A stretch of 64,000 nt of DNA, from the NCBI GenBank assembly GCA_035560555.1, contig DATMZF010000024.1:66195-130194 (forward strand), given 5' to 3'. Under the pieces are notes generated by a model, which was not told the origin of the DNA, searched no databases, and saw nothing but the letters and a program-made list of their open reading frames with translations. Position numbers and translations under genes: made by a program. Shown here one piece after another: positions 25,949 through 35,156 of the stretch (the stretch's first letter is position 1; every line of letters begins with the position of its first letter). The stretch comes from UBA11090 sp035560555 (GTDB lineage Bacteria; Spirochaetota; Spirochaetia; Treponematales; Rectinemataceae).

Positions 25949-26476
25949 TTACTCGACCTTCCAGTACTCCAGGTGGATGGTGTAGCCGTTCGAGGATTTC
26001 TCGATGACGCCGGTAGGTTCGCCGAGGGCTTCAATTTGCTCTTGGGTGATCGGCTTCGACACCGCGACAGACGAGCTCTCGATTCCTTTGGCATCTTTGC
26101 TGCCGGAAAGGGATCGATAAATTGGTGAATAGATAACTGGAGCTCCTTCCTGCAGGTAAATATAAAAATATGTGTCATAAGGATAGGAATTGTTAAACAG
26201 ATATCCCTCATCCGGCGTGAGAGTGTAGTTAAAGTAAACCATAGGTTTAAAGTTTATATTGTAACCGACATAATAAGTGCCCGGCTGAGAGTGATAATAC
26301 TCATTATAATTCACGGAGCTCAGATTGGCGATGGTTGGATTGTTGTCGCTGAAGTAGGTCAGAACATTATCCCAGCCGTATCCAATATATACATCACCTC
26401 TCACCGCAATGTAGCAGGAAGAAAACAGCACGGCGACCAGGACCGCCGCCGCCAGCAGAAAACGTTTGCCTTTCAT
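25949..26476 (-). CDS. Small Tyr-rich lipoprotein of unknown function
   Basis: A 175-residue exported protein. The signal peptide MKGKRFLLAAAVLVAVLFSSC ends in an FSSC lipobox. The mature part is very rich in Tyr, Asn and Ser (YNEYYHSQPGTYYVGYN) with short beta repeats, and the tail reads IHLEYWKVE. No family is recognised. AGGAGAGGAAC precedes the ATG. Its central 250 bp are clearly more AT-rich, with A/T third positions, than any neighbour, which suggests recent acquisition or relaxed selection. Confidence 0.7.
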   Translation of the reverse strand: MKGKRFLLAAAVLVAVLFSSCYIAVRGDVYIGYGWDNVLTYFSDNNPTIANLSSVNYNEYYHSQPGTYYVGYNINFKPMVYFNYTLTPDEGYLFNNSYPYDTYFYIYLQEGAPVIYSPIYRSLSGSKDAKGIESSSVAVSKPITQEQIEALGEPTGVIEKSSNGYTIHLEYWKVE

Positions 26477-26600
26477 GTTCCTCTCCTCGATCAGGGCGTC
26501 GATTCATGGTCGCTCCGCCCATACCTTACTAACATACCGTTTAATCAATCGTTATATCCACTTTTTTGAGAAAATATCGTCCGTTTCGCCGCCGCGGCCG

Positions 26601-26796
26601 GTCGCGGCACACTGCCTAGGAGCTTCGCCGGCGCCCTACCGGCATCTCCCCGCGCGCTGCGGCCGATTTCCCAGTCGCGGCACGCTGCCCGGCAGCCCCG
26701 CCCGGAACCCCGTTAGCGCCTTGCCGGCTCCTCCCTGCCCGCCGCGGGCACGCCTCGGCGCTGCGACTCGAGCCCGCGTAGAAGCCCCGCCCGGAA
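26601..26796. repeat. Very GC-rich degenerate direct repeats upstream of the ABC-F gene
   Basis: The 341-bp gap 26477-26817 has no gene. Its first 100 bp are AT-rich (leader of the lipoprotein). The rest is extremely GC-rich and carries two copies of GTCGCGGCAC-R-CTGCC (26601-26616 and 26674-26689). It also has two copies of AGCCCCGCCCGGAA (26694-26707 and 26783-26796) and a weaker GCGCC-N2-N-CCGGC repeat. The purpose is unknown. Confidence 0.5.
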
Positions 26797-26802
26797 TCAT
26801 GG

Positions 26803-26808
26803 TATAGT
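26803..26808 (+). promoter_or_regulatory. -10 box of the ABC-F/SrkA operon, possibly leaderless
   Basis: TATAGT ends 9 nt before the ATG at 26818. Only a weak -35 (TAGAAG, 18 bp upstream) is seen, and no Shine-Dalgarno lies between. Confidence 0.35.
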
Positions 26809-26817
26809 GGGCGCCGC

Positions 26818-28698
26818 ATGAACATTCTTTCGATATCCGGCGCCGCCGTCGCGCTGAAAGACGGATTTCTCTTCGAAGGGCTCGACCTGGGCATCGAATC
26901 GGGCGAGCGAATCGGCCTCGTGGGGCTCAACGGCTCGGGAAAAACTACCCTGCTCCGCATCCTCGCGGGCACCCTGCAGGCCGACAAGGGCGAATTCGCC
27001 CGGCGCAGGGGCCTCGCCGTATCCATCCTGGAGCAGATGCCCAGCTTCGGCCCGGAGACGACGATCGCCGACTTCCTCTACGGGGGGAAATCCCCCGAAA
27101 TACATCTCAATAAACGCCGGCGCCACGCCGAAGGCCAGGAACTCGCGCACATAGAGAAGGAACTCGAGGCCCTGGGACCTGTTCCCCTCGAAAACCGCTA
27201 CGCCTCGCTCTGCGCCGAACTGGGCCTCAGCGACCTCGACCGGCTCATGTCGACCATGTCGGGCGGCGAAGTGAAGAAGGCCGCCCTGGCGCGGACGCTG
27301 GCGCCCAAATCGGACCTCGTCCTCCTCGACGAACCCACCAACCATCTCGACCTCGATTCGATCGAATGGCTCGAGACGCGGCTTCTCGCCTCCAAGTTCG
27401 CCTTCGTGCTCGTGACGCACGACCGCTGGTTCCTGGACACGGTGGCAGACTCGATTCTCGAGATAGACCGGCGCCGCGTGCACCGTCACCCCGGCAATTA
27501 TTCGGAATATCTCCAGCGCAAGGCGGAGCGTTGGGCCGCCCTCGAGGCGGCCGAAAACCGCCGCCTGGCCAACCTCAAGGTGGAGCTGGCCTGGCTCATG
27601 CGCGGGGCCCGGGCGAGGGCGACGAAAAGCGAACGCAGGAAGGACGATATCAGAGCGATGCAGGCCGCCGCGCTGGAGCGTCCCGCGTCGAACTTCGTAT
27701 TCTCGTCGGCCGAAAGCCGCCTGGGGAAAAAGGCCGTCATTCTGAAGGGCGCGTCCCTGTCCTACGACGGCAAAAAGGTGCTGGATCCCGTCGACTACGA
27801 GATCGAGCCGGGCGCCCGGCTCGGCATCGTCGGGCCCAACGGTTCGGGCAAGACGAGCCTCCTCAACCTCATCACGGGAAAAATCGAGCCGACCTCGGGC
27901 AGCGTCGTCCGCGGCGACACGGTGCGGATTTCCTGCTTCGAGCAGACGGCCGATTCGGTCGACCCTTCCGTTTCGGTGCTGGATTACATTCGCGGCCATG
28001 CCGAGCGCCTGAGGCTTTCTGACGGCGCCGCCCAGGACGCGACGATCCTCCTCGAGCGTTTCGGTTTCAGCCGGGATTTCCAGGCCATGCCCGTGGGCAA
28101 GCTTTCGGGCGGCGAACGCAGGAGGCTGCAACTGGTGCGCGTCCTGGTCGAGGCGCCGAACATCCTGCTCCTGGATGAGCCGACCAACGATCTCGACATC
28201 GACACGATCGAGGCGCTCGAGGATTTCCTCGAGGGATTCCAGGGTTGCGTCGTGGCGGTGTCGCACGACCGCGCCTTCCTGGACCGCATAGCGCGCTTCC
28301 TCATCGTGATGGATGGCAAGGGCGACGCGAGGCCTTTCAACGGCTCATACCTGGAATGGAAAGCGGAGCTCGACGAGGCGAAGGCGCAGGCCGCGGCGGC
28401 CAGGAAGGGGGCGGGGGAGCGGGACGACGCGGCCGGCGGCGCGGCGGCGAAGCCGGGCGCGGCGCGCGGCAAAAAAAAGAAGTTCAGCTTCGCCGAGCGG
28501 CGCGAATTCGACGGCCTCATGCCCGAGATCGACGCGCTCGAGGCGGAAAAAACCAACATCGAGACGCTGTTCGGGACGGCGGGCGCCGCGCCCGCGGAGA
28601 TCCGGAAAGCCCATGAGCGCTACGACGAAGTGATCCACCTCATAGAGACGAAAACCCTGCGCTGGGAAGAACTCGCCCAGCTGGAGGCGGAGCTGTGA
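26818..28698 (+). CDS. uup: ABC-F ATPase, Uup-like
   Basis: A 626-residue soluble protein with two ABC domains and no membrane segment. Walker A motifs are GLNGSGKTTLL (about residue 36) and GPNGSGKTSLL (about 348). Signatures are MSGGEVKKAALA and LSGGERRRLQLV, and Walker B reads LLDEPTNHLDL and LLDEPTNDLDI. The linker between the domains is rich in Arg and Lys, and a C-terminal coiled coil (about 570-626) follows a poly-Lys patch, as in Uup. ABC-F proteins act on ribosomes or on DNA/ribosome intermediates. The srkA-like gene overlaps its stop. Confidence 0.88.
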   Translation: MNILSISGAAVALKDGFLFEGLDLGIESGERIGLVGLNGSGKTTLLRILAGTLQADKGEFARRRGLAVSILEQMPSFGPETTIADFLYGGKSPEIHLNKRRRHAEGQELAHIEKELEALGPVPLENRYASLCAELGLSDLDRLMSTMSGGEVKKAALARTLAPKSDLVLLDEPTNHLDLDSIEWLETRLLASKFAFVLVTHDRWFLDTVADSILEIDRRRVHRHPGNYSEYLQRKAERWAALEAAENRRLANLKVELAWLMRGARARATKSERRKDDIRAMQAAALERPASNFVFSSAESRLGKKAVILKGASLSYDGKKVLDPVDYEIEPGARLGIVGPNGSGKTSLLNLITGKIEPTSGSVVRGDTVRISCFEQTADSVDPSVSVLDYIRGHAERLRLSDGAAQDATILLERFGFSRDFQAMPVGKLSGGERRRLQLVRVLVEAPNILLLDEPTNDLDIDTIEALEDFLEGFQGCVVAVSHDRAFLDRIARFLIVMDGKGDARPFNGSYLEWKAELDEAKAQAAAARKGAGERDDAAGGAAAKPGAARGKKKKFSFAERREFDGLMPEIDALEAEKTNIETLFGTAGAAPAEIRKAHERYDEVIHLIETKTLRWEELAQLEAEL

Positions 28699-29711
28699 AC
28701 ATGGATGTCACCGGACACGACGCGGAAGAACATAGGGCGAAAGGCGCCTTCGACGCCCTCTCCCCTTCCCTCATCCTCGAGGCGGTGGAAGCCGCTTTCG
28801 GCATCGTGCCCGATGGCAGCCTGACTCCCTATTCCAGTTACGTGAACCGGGTCTACGGCCTTCGCGCCGAAGATGGTCCGGAATATGTCGTCAAGTTTTA
28901 CCGTCCGGGACGCTGGACCGAGGAAGCCATTCTGGAAGAGCATCTCTTCCTCGACGATTGCGCGAAGGCCGAACTGCCCGTCGTGGCCCCCATGGAAGAT
29001 TCTTCCGGCTCGACCCTGCCGGCCGTCGAAATTGAAGGGGAATCCGAAGCCTTCTTCTTCGCGCTTTTTCCCAAGCGCGGCGGCCGAAGCTTCGACGCCG
29101 AATCGGAATCCGACTGGCTGAGGCTCGGCAGCCTCGCCGGCAGGCTTCACTTGGTCGGCGCCAGGCGCCAGGCGCCTTCGCGCGCGCGGCTGGGACCGGA
29201 ACTCGCCTTCTCCAACCTCGCCCTCGTCGAGCCTCTCGTCCATCCCGAGTTCAGGGCCGAATTTTCCGACTCCTGCCGCGAAACGCTGGACCTGACGGCA
29301 GAGAGTCTACGCGCCATCGCGCCCCGCAGAATCCACGGCGACCTCCACCGCGGCAACATCCTGGAACGTCCGGGCGAAGGCCTCCTCCTCCTCGATTTCG
29401 ACGACATGATGACAGGCCTGCCCATCCAGGACCTTTGGCTTCTCCTCCCGGGACGCGCCTCGGACTGCGCCCGCGAGCTATCTCTTCTCGTGGAGGGCTA
29501 TTCGGAGTTTTCCGAGCTGGAATCGGGAAGCGTCGCCCTCATCGAGACCCTTCGTTTCTACAGGATGCTCCATTTCCTCGCGTGGCGATCCCTCCAGCGC
29601 GACGACAACTGGTTCAAGCGGGACTTCCCTGACTGGGGCAGCCGCTCGTTCTGGATAAGGGAGCTGGAGGATTTCCGCGACCAGTCGCGGATCGTGATGG
29701 ATTTAGCCTGA
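28695..29711 (+). CDS. srkA: SrkA/RdoA (YihE)-type serine/threonine protein kinase
   Basis: A 338-residue aminoglycoside-phosphotransferase-fold kinase. The Lys of the N-lobe is in YVVKFYRPGRW, the catalytic loop is HGDLHRGNIL, and the metal site is LLDFDDMMTG. It also has the family tail (FYRMLHFLAWRSLQRDDNWF). In E. coli the protein counters stress-induced MazEF-type killing. The start is GTG overlapping the ABC-F stop (GTGA), with an in-frame ATG two codons later. Coupling with an ABC-F factor is the local context. Confidence 0.85.
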   Translation: MNMDVTGHDAEEHRAKGAFDALSPSLILEAVEAAFGIVPDGSLTPYSSYVNRVYGLRAEDGPEYVVKFYRPGRWTEEAILEEHLFLDDCAKAELPVVAPMEDSSGSTLPAVEIEGESEAFFFALFPKRGGRSFDAESESDWLRLGSLAGRLHLVGARRQAPSRARLGPELAFSNLALVEPLVHPEFRAEFSDSCRETLDLTAESLRAIAPRRIHGDLHRGNILERPGEGLLLLDFDDMMTGLPIQDLWLLLPGRASDCARELSLLVEGYSEFSELESGSVALIETLRFYRMLHFLAWRSLQRDDNWFKRDFPDWGSRSFWIRELEDFRDQSRIVMDLA

Positions 29712-29718
29712 GGGAACG

Positions 29719-29784
29719 GGCGGCGCCAAGCCCGCGCGTCAACGTCCGGCCCGTGGCCGCGTCAACACCCGATTTGGCGCCGCC
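29719..29784. terminator. Large inverted repeat between convergent genes
   Basis: GGCGGCGCCAA (29719-29729) pairs perfectly with TTGGCGCCGCC (29774-29784) around a 44-nt loop, followed on the plus strand by GCGCCTTTATTT. It is placed between the stops of the srkA-like and AraC genes and probably helps end transcription from both sides. Inside the loop GCGTCAAC occurs twice. Confidence 0.5.
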
Positions 29785-29790
29785 GCGCCT

Positions 29791-30675
29791 TTATTTCAAT
29801 GGAACCCAGTATTCGCACCAATAGTCATCGGCTTCCATGTCGGGAAGATCGGGGTAAAACTCGATCTCGGGCGTCCCCGCGTGTTCGCGTCCCGAGGAGG
29901 GAAACCATTCCTTATAGATCCGCTTGATCACATCCTGGAAATTCTTGCTCAAGGGTCCGCGCGAGGTGAACTTGGCCCATGTCGATGCCGGCACGATGAT
30001 TTCCTCGCAACCGGCGGGCAGCCCCGAGCGGTCGGCGGGCGTCTCCACCGCGATGCTGTAGGTGAAATCGCCGGTTTTATCGTCGCAGGAGTGACAGACG
30101 CCGCATACGCCTACCCTGCTTTTCGCGGCGCATCCGCAGAGCTTCTCGAACCGTCCGTCCTTCATGGTTTCGGTCCAGAAGGCCGGTATGACCTTGAAGC
30201 CCTTTCCGTCGCCGCCGTTGGTCTGAATGCTGAGGCCGCTCAGCTTGTACTCGGGGCCCTTTTCGATCCTGTATTCCATGGCTTTATCTCCTTTGAGAGC
30301 GACCGTGAAAGAAATCCTGGAAAAGGTATGGAGCCTGGTTCCCGGTATCCTGGCTTCGCTCGGAAGGCAGCCGAACTCGCGCTTGAACGCTCTCGCGAAA
30401 GCGTCCGGCGAGTCATAGCCGAATTCCATGGCGATGTCGATAACCCGGTCGGATCCGCGGGCCTCGCTTCCGGACGCCAGCTCGAGGGCGGCCATCGAAA
30501 GCCTCCTTCGCCTCAGGTATTCGGCCGATCCCAGCCCTGTCACCACCTCGAACATCCTCATGAAATGAAAGGTCGAGCAGTTGGCCTGCGCGGCCACGCC
30601 GCTCATATCGATCTCATCCCTTAAGTGATCCTCGAGGTAGTCGAGCGCCCTTCCCATCCGCGTCTGCCAGTCCAC
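29791..30675 (-). CDS. AraC-family regulator with GyrI-like ligand-binding domain
   Basis: A 294-residue regulator. Residues 1-105 form the double helix-turn-helix (MGRALDYLEDHLRDEIDMSGVAAQANCSTFHFMRMF, then IAMEFGYDSPDAFARAFKREFGCLPSEAR). Residues 130-294 are an effector-binding (GyrI-like) domain with an unusual Cys cluster, LCGCAAKSRVGVCGVCHSC. The GTG start at 30675 has GAGGAG 6 nt upstream; the frame extends far further but only as antiphase of the MATE gene. It follows a MATE pump gene by 29 bp, and such regulators often control a linked drug pump. Confidence 0.85.
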   Translation of the reverse strand: MDWQTRMGRALDYLEDHLRDEIDMSGVAAQANCSTFHFMRMFEVVTGLGSAEYLRRRRLSMAALELASGSEARGSDRVIDIAMEFGYDSPDAFARAFKREFGCLPSEARIPGTRLHTFSRISFTVALKGDKAMEYRIEKGPEYKLSGLSIQTNGGDGKGFKVIPAFWTETMKDGRFEKLCGCAAKSRVGVCGVCHSCDDKTGDFTYSIAVETPADRSGLPAGCEEIIVPASTWAKFTSRGPLSKNFQDVIKRIYKEWFPSSGREHAGTPEIEFYPDLPDMEADDYWCEYWVPLK

Positions 30676-30704
30676 CTTGATCTCCTCTTGTCGTCTCGAT
30701 GCAA

Positions 30705-32123
30705 TTATATCGACGTATCGGGGGTTATTCCCGACTTTTCCTGCCGAGTCCGGCCGGGTTCGTCGGTTCCGATAACGGAGACCCATTTCACGCGAGCTAT
30801 GAGAATGAGGGCCAGGATAGCGGCCGCGTAGTTCGAAAAGAGGTTGCCCCAGAAAACCGAATAGTAGCTGAGAGAACTCTCGGTCAGAAGGATGAAGACG
30901 TAACGCAGGAGCCAGATGCGCAGGAATCCCAGCACGAGTGGTACCTTGGTGCGCCCGAGCCCTATGAAGGCGCCCTGGATCGTCATGCAGAGGCCGAATC
31001 CGACGACCGAATAGGTATAGATGTGAAGCGCCCTGTTCGCTATCTCGAGCACATCGGCCTGCCGCGTGAAGAGGATGGTGAGGCGGGAGGAAAGCGGGAC
31101 GATTATGGCGATGACGACGACCGCCGTCGCCGCGCTGATGACGCAGCCGGCGATGCAGGAGCGTTTGGCCTTCTCGGGTTTTCCGGCGCCGATATTCATG
31201 CTCACCATCGTGGTCACCGCCGCGCTGAAGGCTCCCGGCAGGTTGAAGCAGACCGCTGAGATATTGCTCGCGATCCCCTGGCCGTTCAGGACGACGGGAC
31301 CGTATTTCTGGGTTTCGCTGTTTATGAGGTAGAATCCGAGATTGAGGAGGAAGGAATTGAGCATCGCCGGAAAGCCTATGCGCGCGAGCCGCTTCAGTAT
31401 CGTCGTCTCGAAGCGGAAGCCTTTGATTTCGAGGCGGTCCGGGCTTTTCTTCACGAAGAGCTCGTGGAACATCCAGGCCGTTATGGCGACATTCGCGAGG
31501 AGGGACGAAAGGGCGCATCCGACGATCCCCAGCCGGAACAGGTAGATGAAGAGGAAGTTGAAGACGATCTTGAGGACGAGCATGAGGATCATGCGGATGA
31601 AGGGGGCTTCGGGACGGCCGTTCGCGTTCTTTATCCCGTTGTATATCGATTCCATAAAGGAAAAAGGCAGCACGAGCGCGTAGAGGGAGAGATACAGGAA
31701 GACGTTGCGGGATATCTGGGCGTCCACCGTGCGCGAGATGACGGCGCCGAGCCCGACCAGGACCGGCGCGGAGAGAATGCCGAGCACAGAGCCGGCGACC
31801 ACTATCTGCGAGGAAGTGCGCTTCGATTCGGCGAAATTGCCCTTGCCGTTGAGCTGGCCGATGATGGCCATCGCGGCCACGCTCAGTCCTTGGGCGAGGG
31901 CCGTCATCATGTTGATCACCGGCTCGGAGAAGGTGACAGCGCTGGCGACCAGCGTCCCCGAGACATTGTTGATGAACAGTCCGTCCATCAGGGGCATGAG
32001 CGACTGCACAAGCCCGAGCATGAGGCTGGGCACGGCTAGGAATAACACAGTGCGGGAGATCGGGCCATTCAGTATGAGATCACGGCGCTGGGCTGTGGAC
32101 TGGTCGAAGAACTTCAGATGCAT
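30705..32123 (-). CDS. MATE family multidrug/metabolite efflux transporter
   Basis: A 472-residue, 12-helix transporter with the two MATE repeats (starting near LFLAVPSLMLGLVQSLMPLMDGLFI and LARIGFPAMLNSFLL). MATE proteins export cationic drugs or metabolites in exchange for Na+ or H+. I start at the ATG at 32123, because the longer frame adds 11 residues that overlap the promoter. The AraC-GyrI gene follows on the same strand and may control it. Confidence 0.85.
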   Translation of the reverse strand: MHLKFFDQSTAQRRDLILNGPISRTVLFLAVPSLMLGLVQSLMPLMDGLFINNVSGTLVASAVTFSEPVINMMTALAQGLSVAAMAIIGQLNGKGNFAESKRTSSQIVVAGSVLGILSAPVLVGLGAVISRTVDAQISRNVFLYLSLYALVLPFSFMESIYNGIKNANGRPEAPFIRMILMLVLKIVFNFLFIYLFRLGIVGCALSSLLANVAITAWMFHELFVKKSPDRLEIKGFRFETTILKRLARIGFPAMLNSFLLNLGFYLINSETQKYGPVVLNGQGIASNISAVCFNLPGAFSAAVTTMVSMNIGAGKPEKAKRSCIAGCVISAATAVVVIAIIVPLSSRLTILFTRQADVLEIANRALHIYTYSVVGFGLCMTIQGAFIGLGRTKVPLVLGFLRIWLLRYVFILLTESSLSYYSVFWGNLFSNYAAAILALILIARVKWVSVIGTDEPGRTRQEKSGITPDTSI

Positions 32124-32133
32124 CGTTGTAAGG

Positions 32134-32139
32134 ATAATA
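32134..32139 (-). promoter_or_regulatory. -10 box of the MATE gene, short or no leader
   Basis: TATTAT on the minus strand ends 10 nt before the ATG at 32123. No Shine-Dalgarno is present in between, and the -35 is weak. Confidence 0.3.
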
Positions 32140-32181
32140 GCGCGGAGCGCGATCATAAAGCTAGGCCGCGAACCGCCGTTT

Positions 32182-34110
32182 TCACCGATGGATATTCACG
32201 ACCGGAAGAAGGAGGCGCGAGGGATGGAGGCCGCCCAGGTGGAGCCTGTTCGTCGCCACGCGGAAGCCGCGGCTCTTTCCCTCGCCTTCCCCCGTATTCG
32301 GATTCGCGTCGAAATGGGGGAAATTGGAGCTGGAGATGTCGAGACGGATCCTGTGGCCCTTCGCGAAGAGATTGCTCGTGGGAAAGGCTTCCACCTTGAC
32401 CTTATAGATTTTCCCCGCCTCCATGAGCGAAGGATGCTCCCAGGAATCGCGGTAGCGAGCGCGAAGGATGCCGTCGGTGACGTTCATCGCGAATCCGCGG
32501 GGGTAGTCTTCGTTGGGCGGATACTCGTCGATGAGCTTCATCGTGAAATCGGTGTCGGGACAGTCCGAGGATACCCAGAGTTCTACCTCGACGGGGCCTG
32601 TCACTTCGCAGTCGGCTTCCAGCGGTTCCGTCTCGAAGAAGAGGACGTCGGGACGGGATGAGAGAGGAAGGAATGGCGGCTTGGAGCCGAAAATCCTCTC
32701 GTTTTCCGTTTGGTCGTAGGCGCCGCCGCGCATCACGGGTTCGCCCGAGGTTATGCTGCCGCCGATCGAAGGCACGGGGTTGGATGGATCGTAGCGATAG
32801 CCGATAGAGGCGGGCGCCGCGTTGGACACCGCGCCGGAACCCGCGTCAGAGAGCGCGTCAGAAGCCATATCCGGGAGAGCGCCGGGCGCCGCTTCGATTA
32901 AACGGCCGCCGGCATCCAGATAGAAACCGCGCTGCCGCATCTCCGGCAGGGGCCAGTCCGACGCTTCCATCCACCTGCCGCCGTGCTCGAGCCTGCCCTG
33001 CGGATTCCTGCGTCCCGAACCGCCGCCCATGCGGAAGTAGCGCACGCGCGGATCGGCCTCCGCGCCATTGTCCGCGCCCTTGAGCCAGCGGTCGAACCAC
33101 CTGAGGCGCAGTTCCAGGAAGTTCTCGGCCACATTGCCCTCAAGCGTGGCGGCGGCGCCGAAATCGACGTCCCCCGCGTAGGTAAGGCAGCGGTCCCCGT
33201 GCGTCCAGGGTCCCAGGATGAGGGCGAGCGGCCCCTTGCCGCGTTTTTTCAGGTCGAGATAATTGTTCGTCGCCGTCCGCGGATAGGGGTCGAACCAGCT
33301 CGACATGTGGACCATCGGAACATCGGCGAATCCTTCCATGAAAGCCTTGGAGCAGATGCCCAGTTTTTTCCAAAACTCATCGTAGTCGCCGTGCGTCCAC
33401 TGTTCGAGAAGATAATCCTCGAATTCGGGAACCCAACGGAGAGGCGACTGGCCCTTGCGCCAGGGAAGGCGCGAAAACCAGGCGGCGATGTTTTTCATCT
33501 CGGCGTCGAGGGCCGATCGGACGAGAGGACTGTTCGCGGCTTCGGGGCTTTGCATCGCCTGGCGGATCGCCCAAGTGGCCTGTTTCAGCTCGAAAGCGCC
33601 GCCCTGCCTGATGCCGCCCTGGTAGGCGTCGTGGAATCCGCCGGAGTCCACGAACATCGCCGCGAGAGCGGGCGGCGCGAGACAGGCCGCCGCCACCTGG
33701 GTATGGGCGGCGTAGGAAAGACCCATCGTCCCCACCTTGCCGCAGCACCAGGGTTGGGCGGCGATCCACGCGATGGTGTCGAAACCATCTTCGCCCTCGG
33801 ACAAATATTTCGTGAAGCGGCCTTCGGAGCGGTGGGTGCCGCGGCAGTCCTGGTAGACGAAGGCGTAGCCCCGCGCGGCGAAGAATCCCGCGACCTCGGC
33901 TCTCCCGAGGGGTACTGGATCGGCCACGCTGCGCTCGGAACGGGAGGGCGCCGTCTTGTCGTAGGGCGTTCGCTCGAGGATGACGGGAAAAGCTCCCGCC
34001 AGAGTCCGGCCTGCTTCGGCCGGCAGATAGATGTCGGTGGCGAGGCGGACGCCGTCGCGCATCGTCACCATCACATCGGAATGAAGTGAATATGGCTTCG
34101 CGTTTTCCAT
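32182..34110 (-). CDS. CocE/NonD-family alpha/beta hydrolase (X-Pro dipeptidyl-peptidase/ester hydrolase type)
   Basis: A 642-residue enzyme. An N-terminal alpha/beta hydrolase domain has the nucleophile elbow GLSYAAHTQ (S132), YQDCRGTHRSEG and PLGRAEVAGFFAARGY. The C-terminal jelly-roll (from about 430) is of the X-Pro dipeptidyl-peptidase type (GPVEVELWVSSDCPDTDFTMKLIDEYP). An Ala/Ser/Asp-rich low-complexity insert (about 420-445) sits before it. AGGAGG precedes the ATG at 34110. It is the last gene of the peptide-importer operon, 23 bp after the second ATPase, so it probably cleaves the imported compound. No signal peptide is seen. Confidence 0.85.
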   Translation of the reverse strand: MENAKPYSLHSDVMVTMRDGVRLATDIYLPAEAGRTLAGAFPVILERTPYDKTAPSRSERSVADPVPLGRAEVAGFFAARGYAFVYQDCRGTHRSEGRFTKYLSEGEDGFDTIAWIAAQPWCCGKVGTMGLSYAAHTQVAAACLAPPALAAMFVDSGGFHDAYQGGIRQGGAFELKQATWAIRQAMQSPEAANSPLVRSALDAEMKNIAAWFSRLPWRKGQSPLRWVPEFEDYLLEQWTHGDYDEFWKKLGICSKAFMEGFADVPMVHMSSWFDPYPRTATNNYLDLKKRGKGPLALILGPWTHGDRCLTYAGDVDFGAAATLEGNVAENFLELRLRWFDRWLKGADNGAEADPRVRYFRMGGGSGRRNPQGRLEHGGRWMEASDWPLPEMRQRGFYLDAGGRLIEAAPGALPDMASDALSDAGSGAVSNAAPASIGYRYDPSNPVPSIGGSITSGEPVMRGGAYDQTENERIFGSKPPFLPLSSRPDVLFFETEPLEADCEVTGPVEVELWVSSDCPDTDFTMKLIDEYPPNEDYPRGFAMNVTDGILRARYRDSWEHPSLMEAGKIYKVKVEAFPTSNLFAKGHRIRLDISSSNFPHFDANPNTGEGEGKSRGFRVATNRLHLGGLHPSRLLLPVVNIHR

Positions 34111-34133
34111 GAAAATCGCCTCCTGGCTCACGC

Positions 34134-35152
<1,019 letters not shown>

Positions 35153-35156
<4 letters not shown>

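Noticed and set aside
26797..28266. A 489-codon open frame antisense to the ABC-F gene
   Set aside because: It mirrors Walker and signature motif codons of the real gene. Its product is a typical Arg/His/Glu-rich shadow.
30676..31518. A 281-codon N-terminal extension of the AraC-GyrI gene
   Set aside because: The extension is the antiphase of the MATE gene; a GTG with GAGGAG at 30675 gives a normal AraC start.
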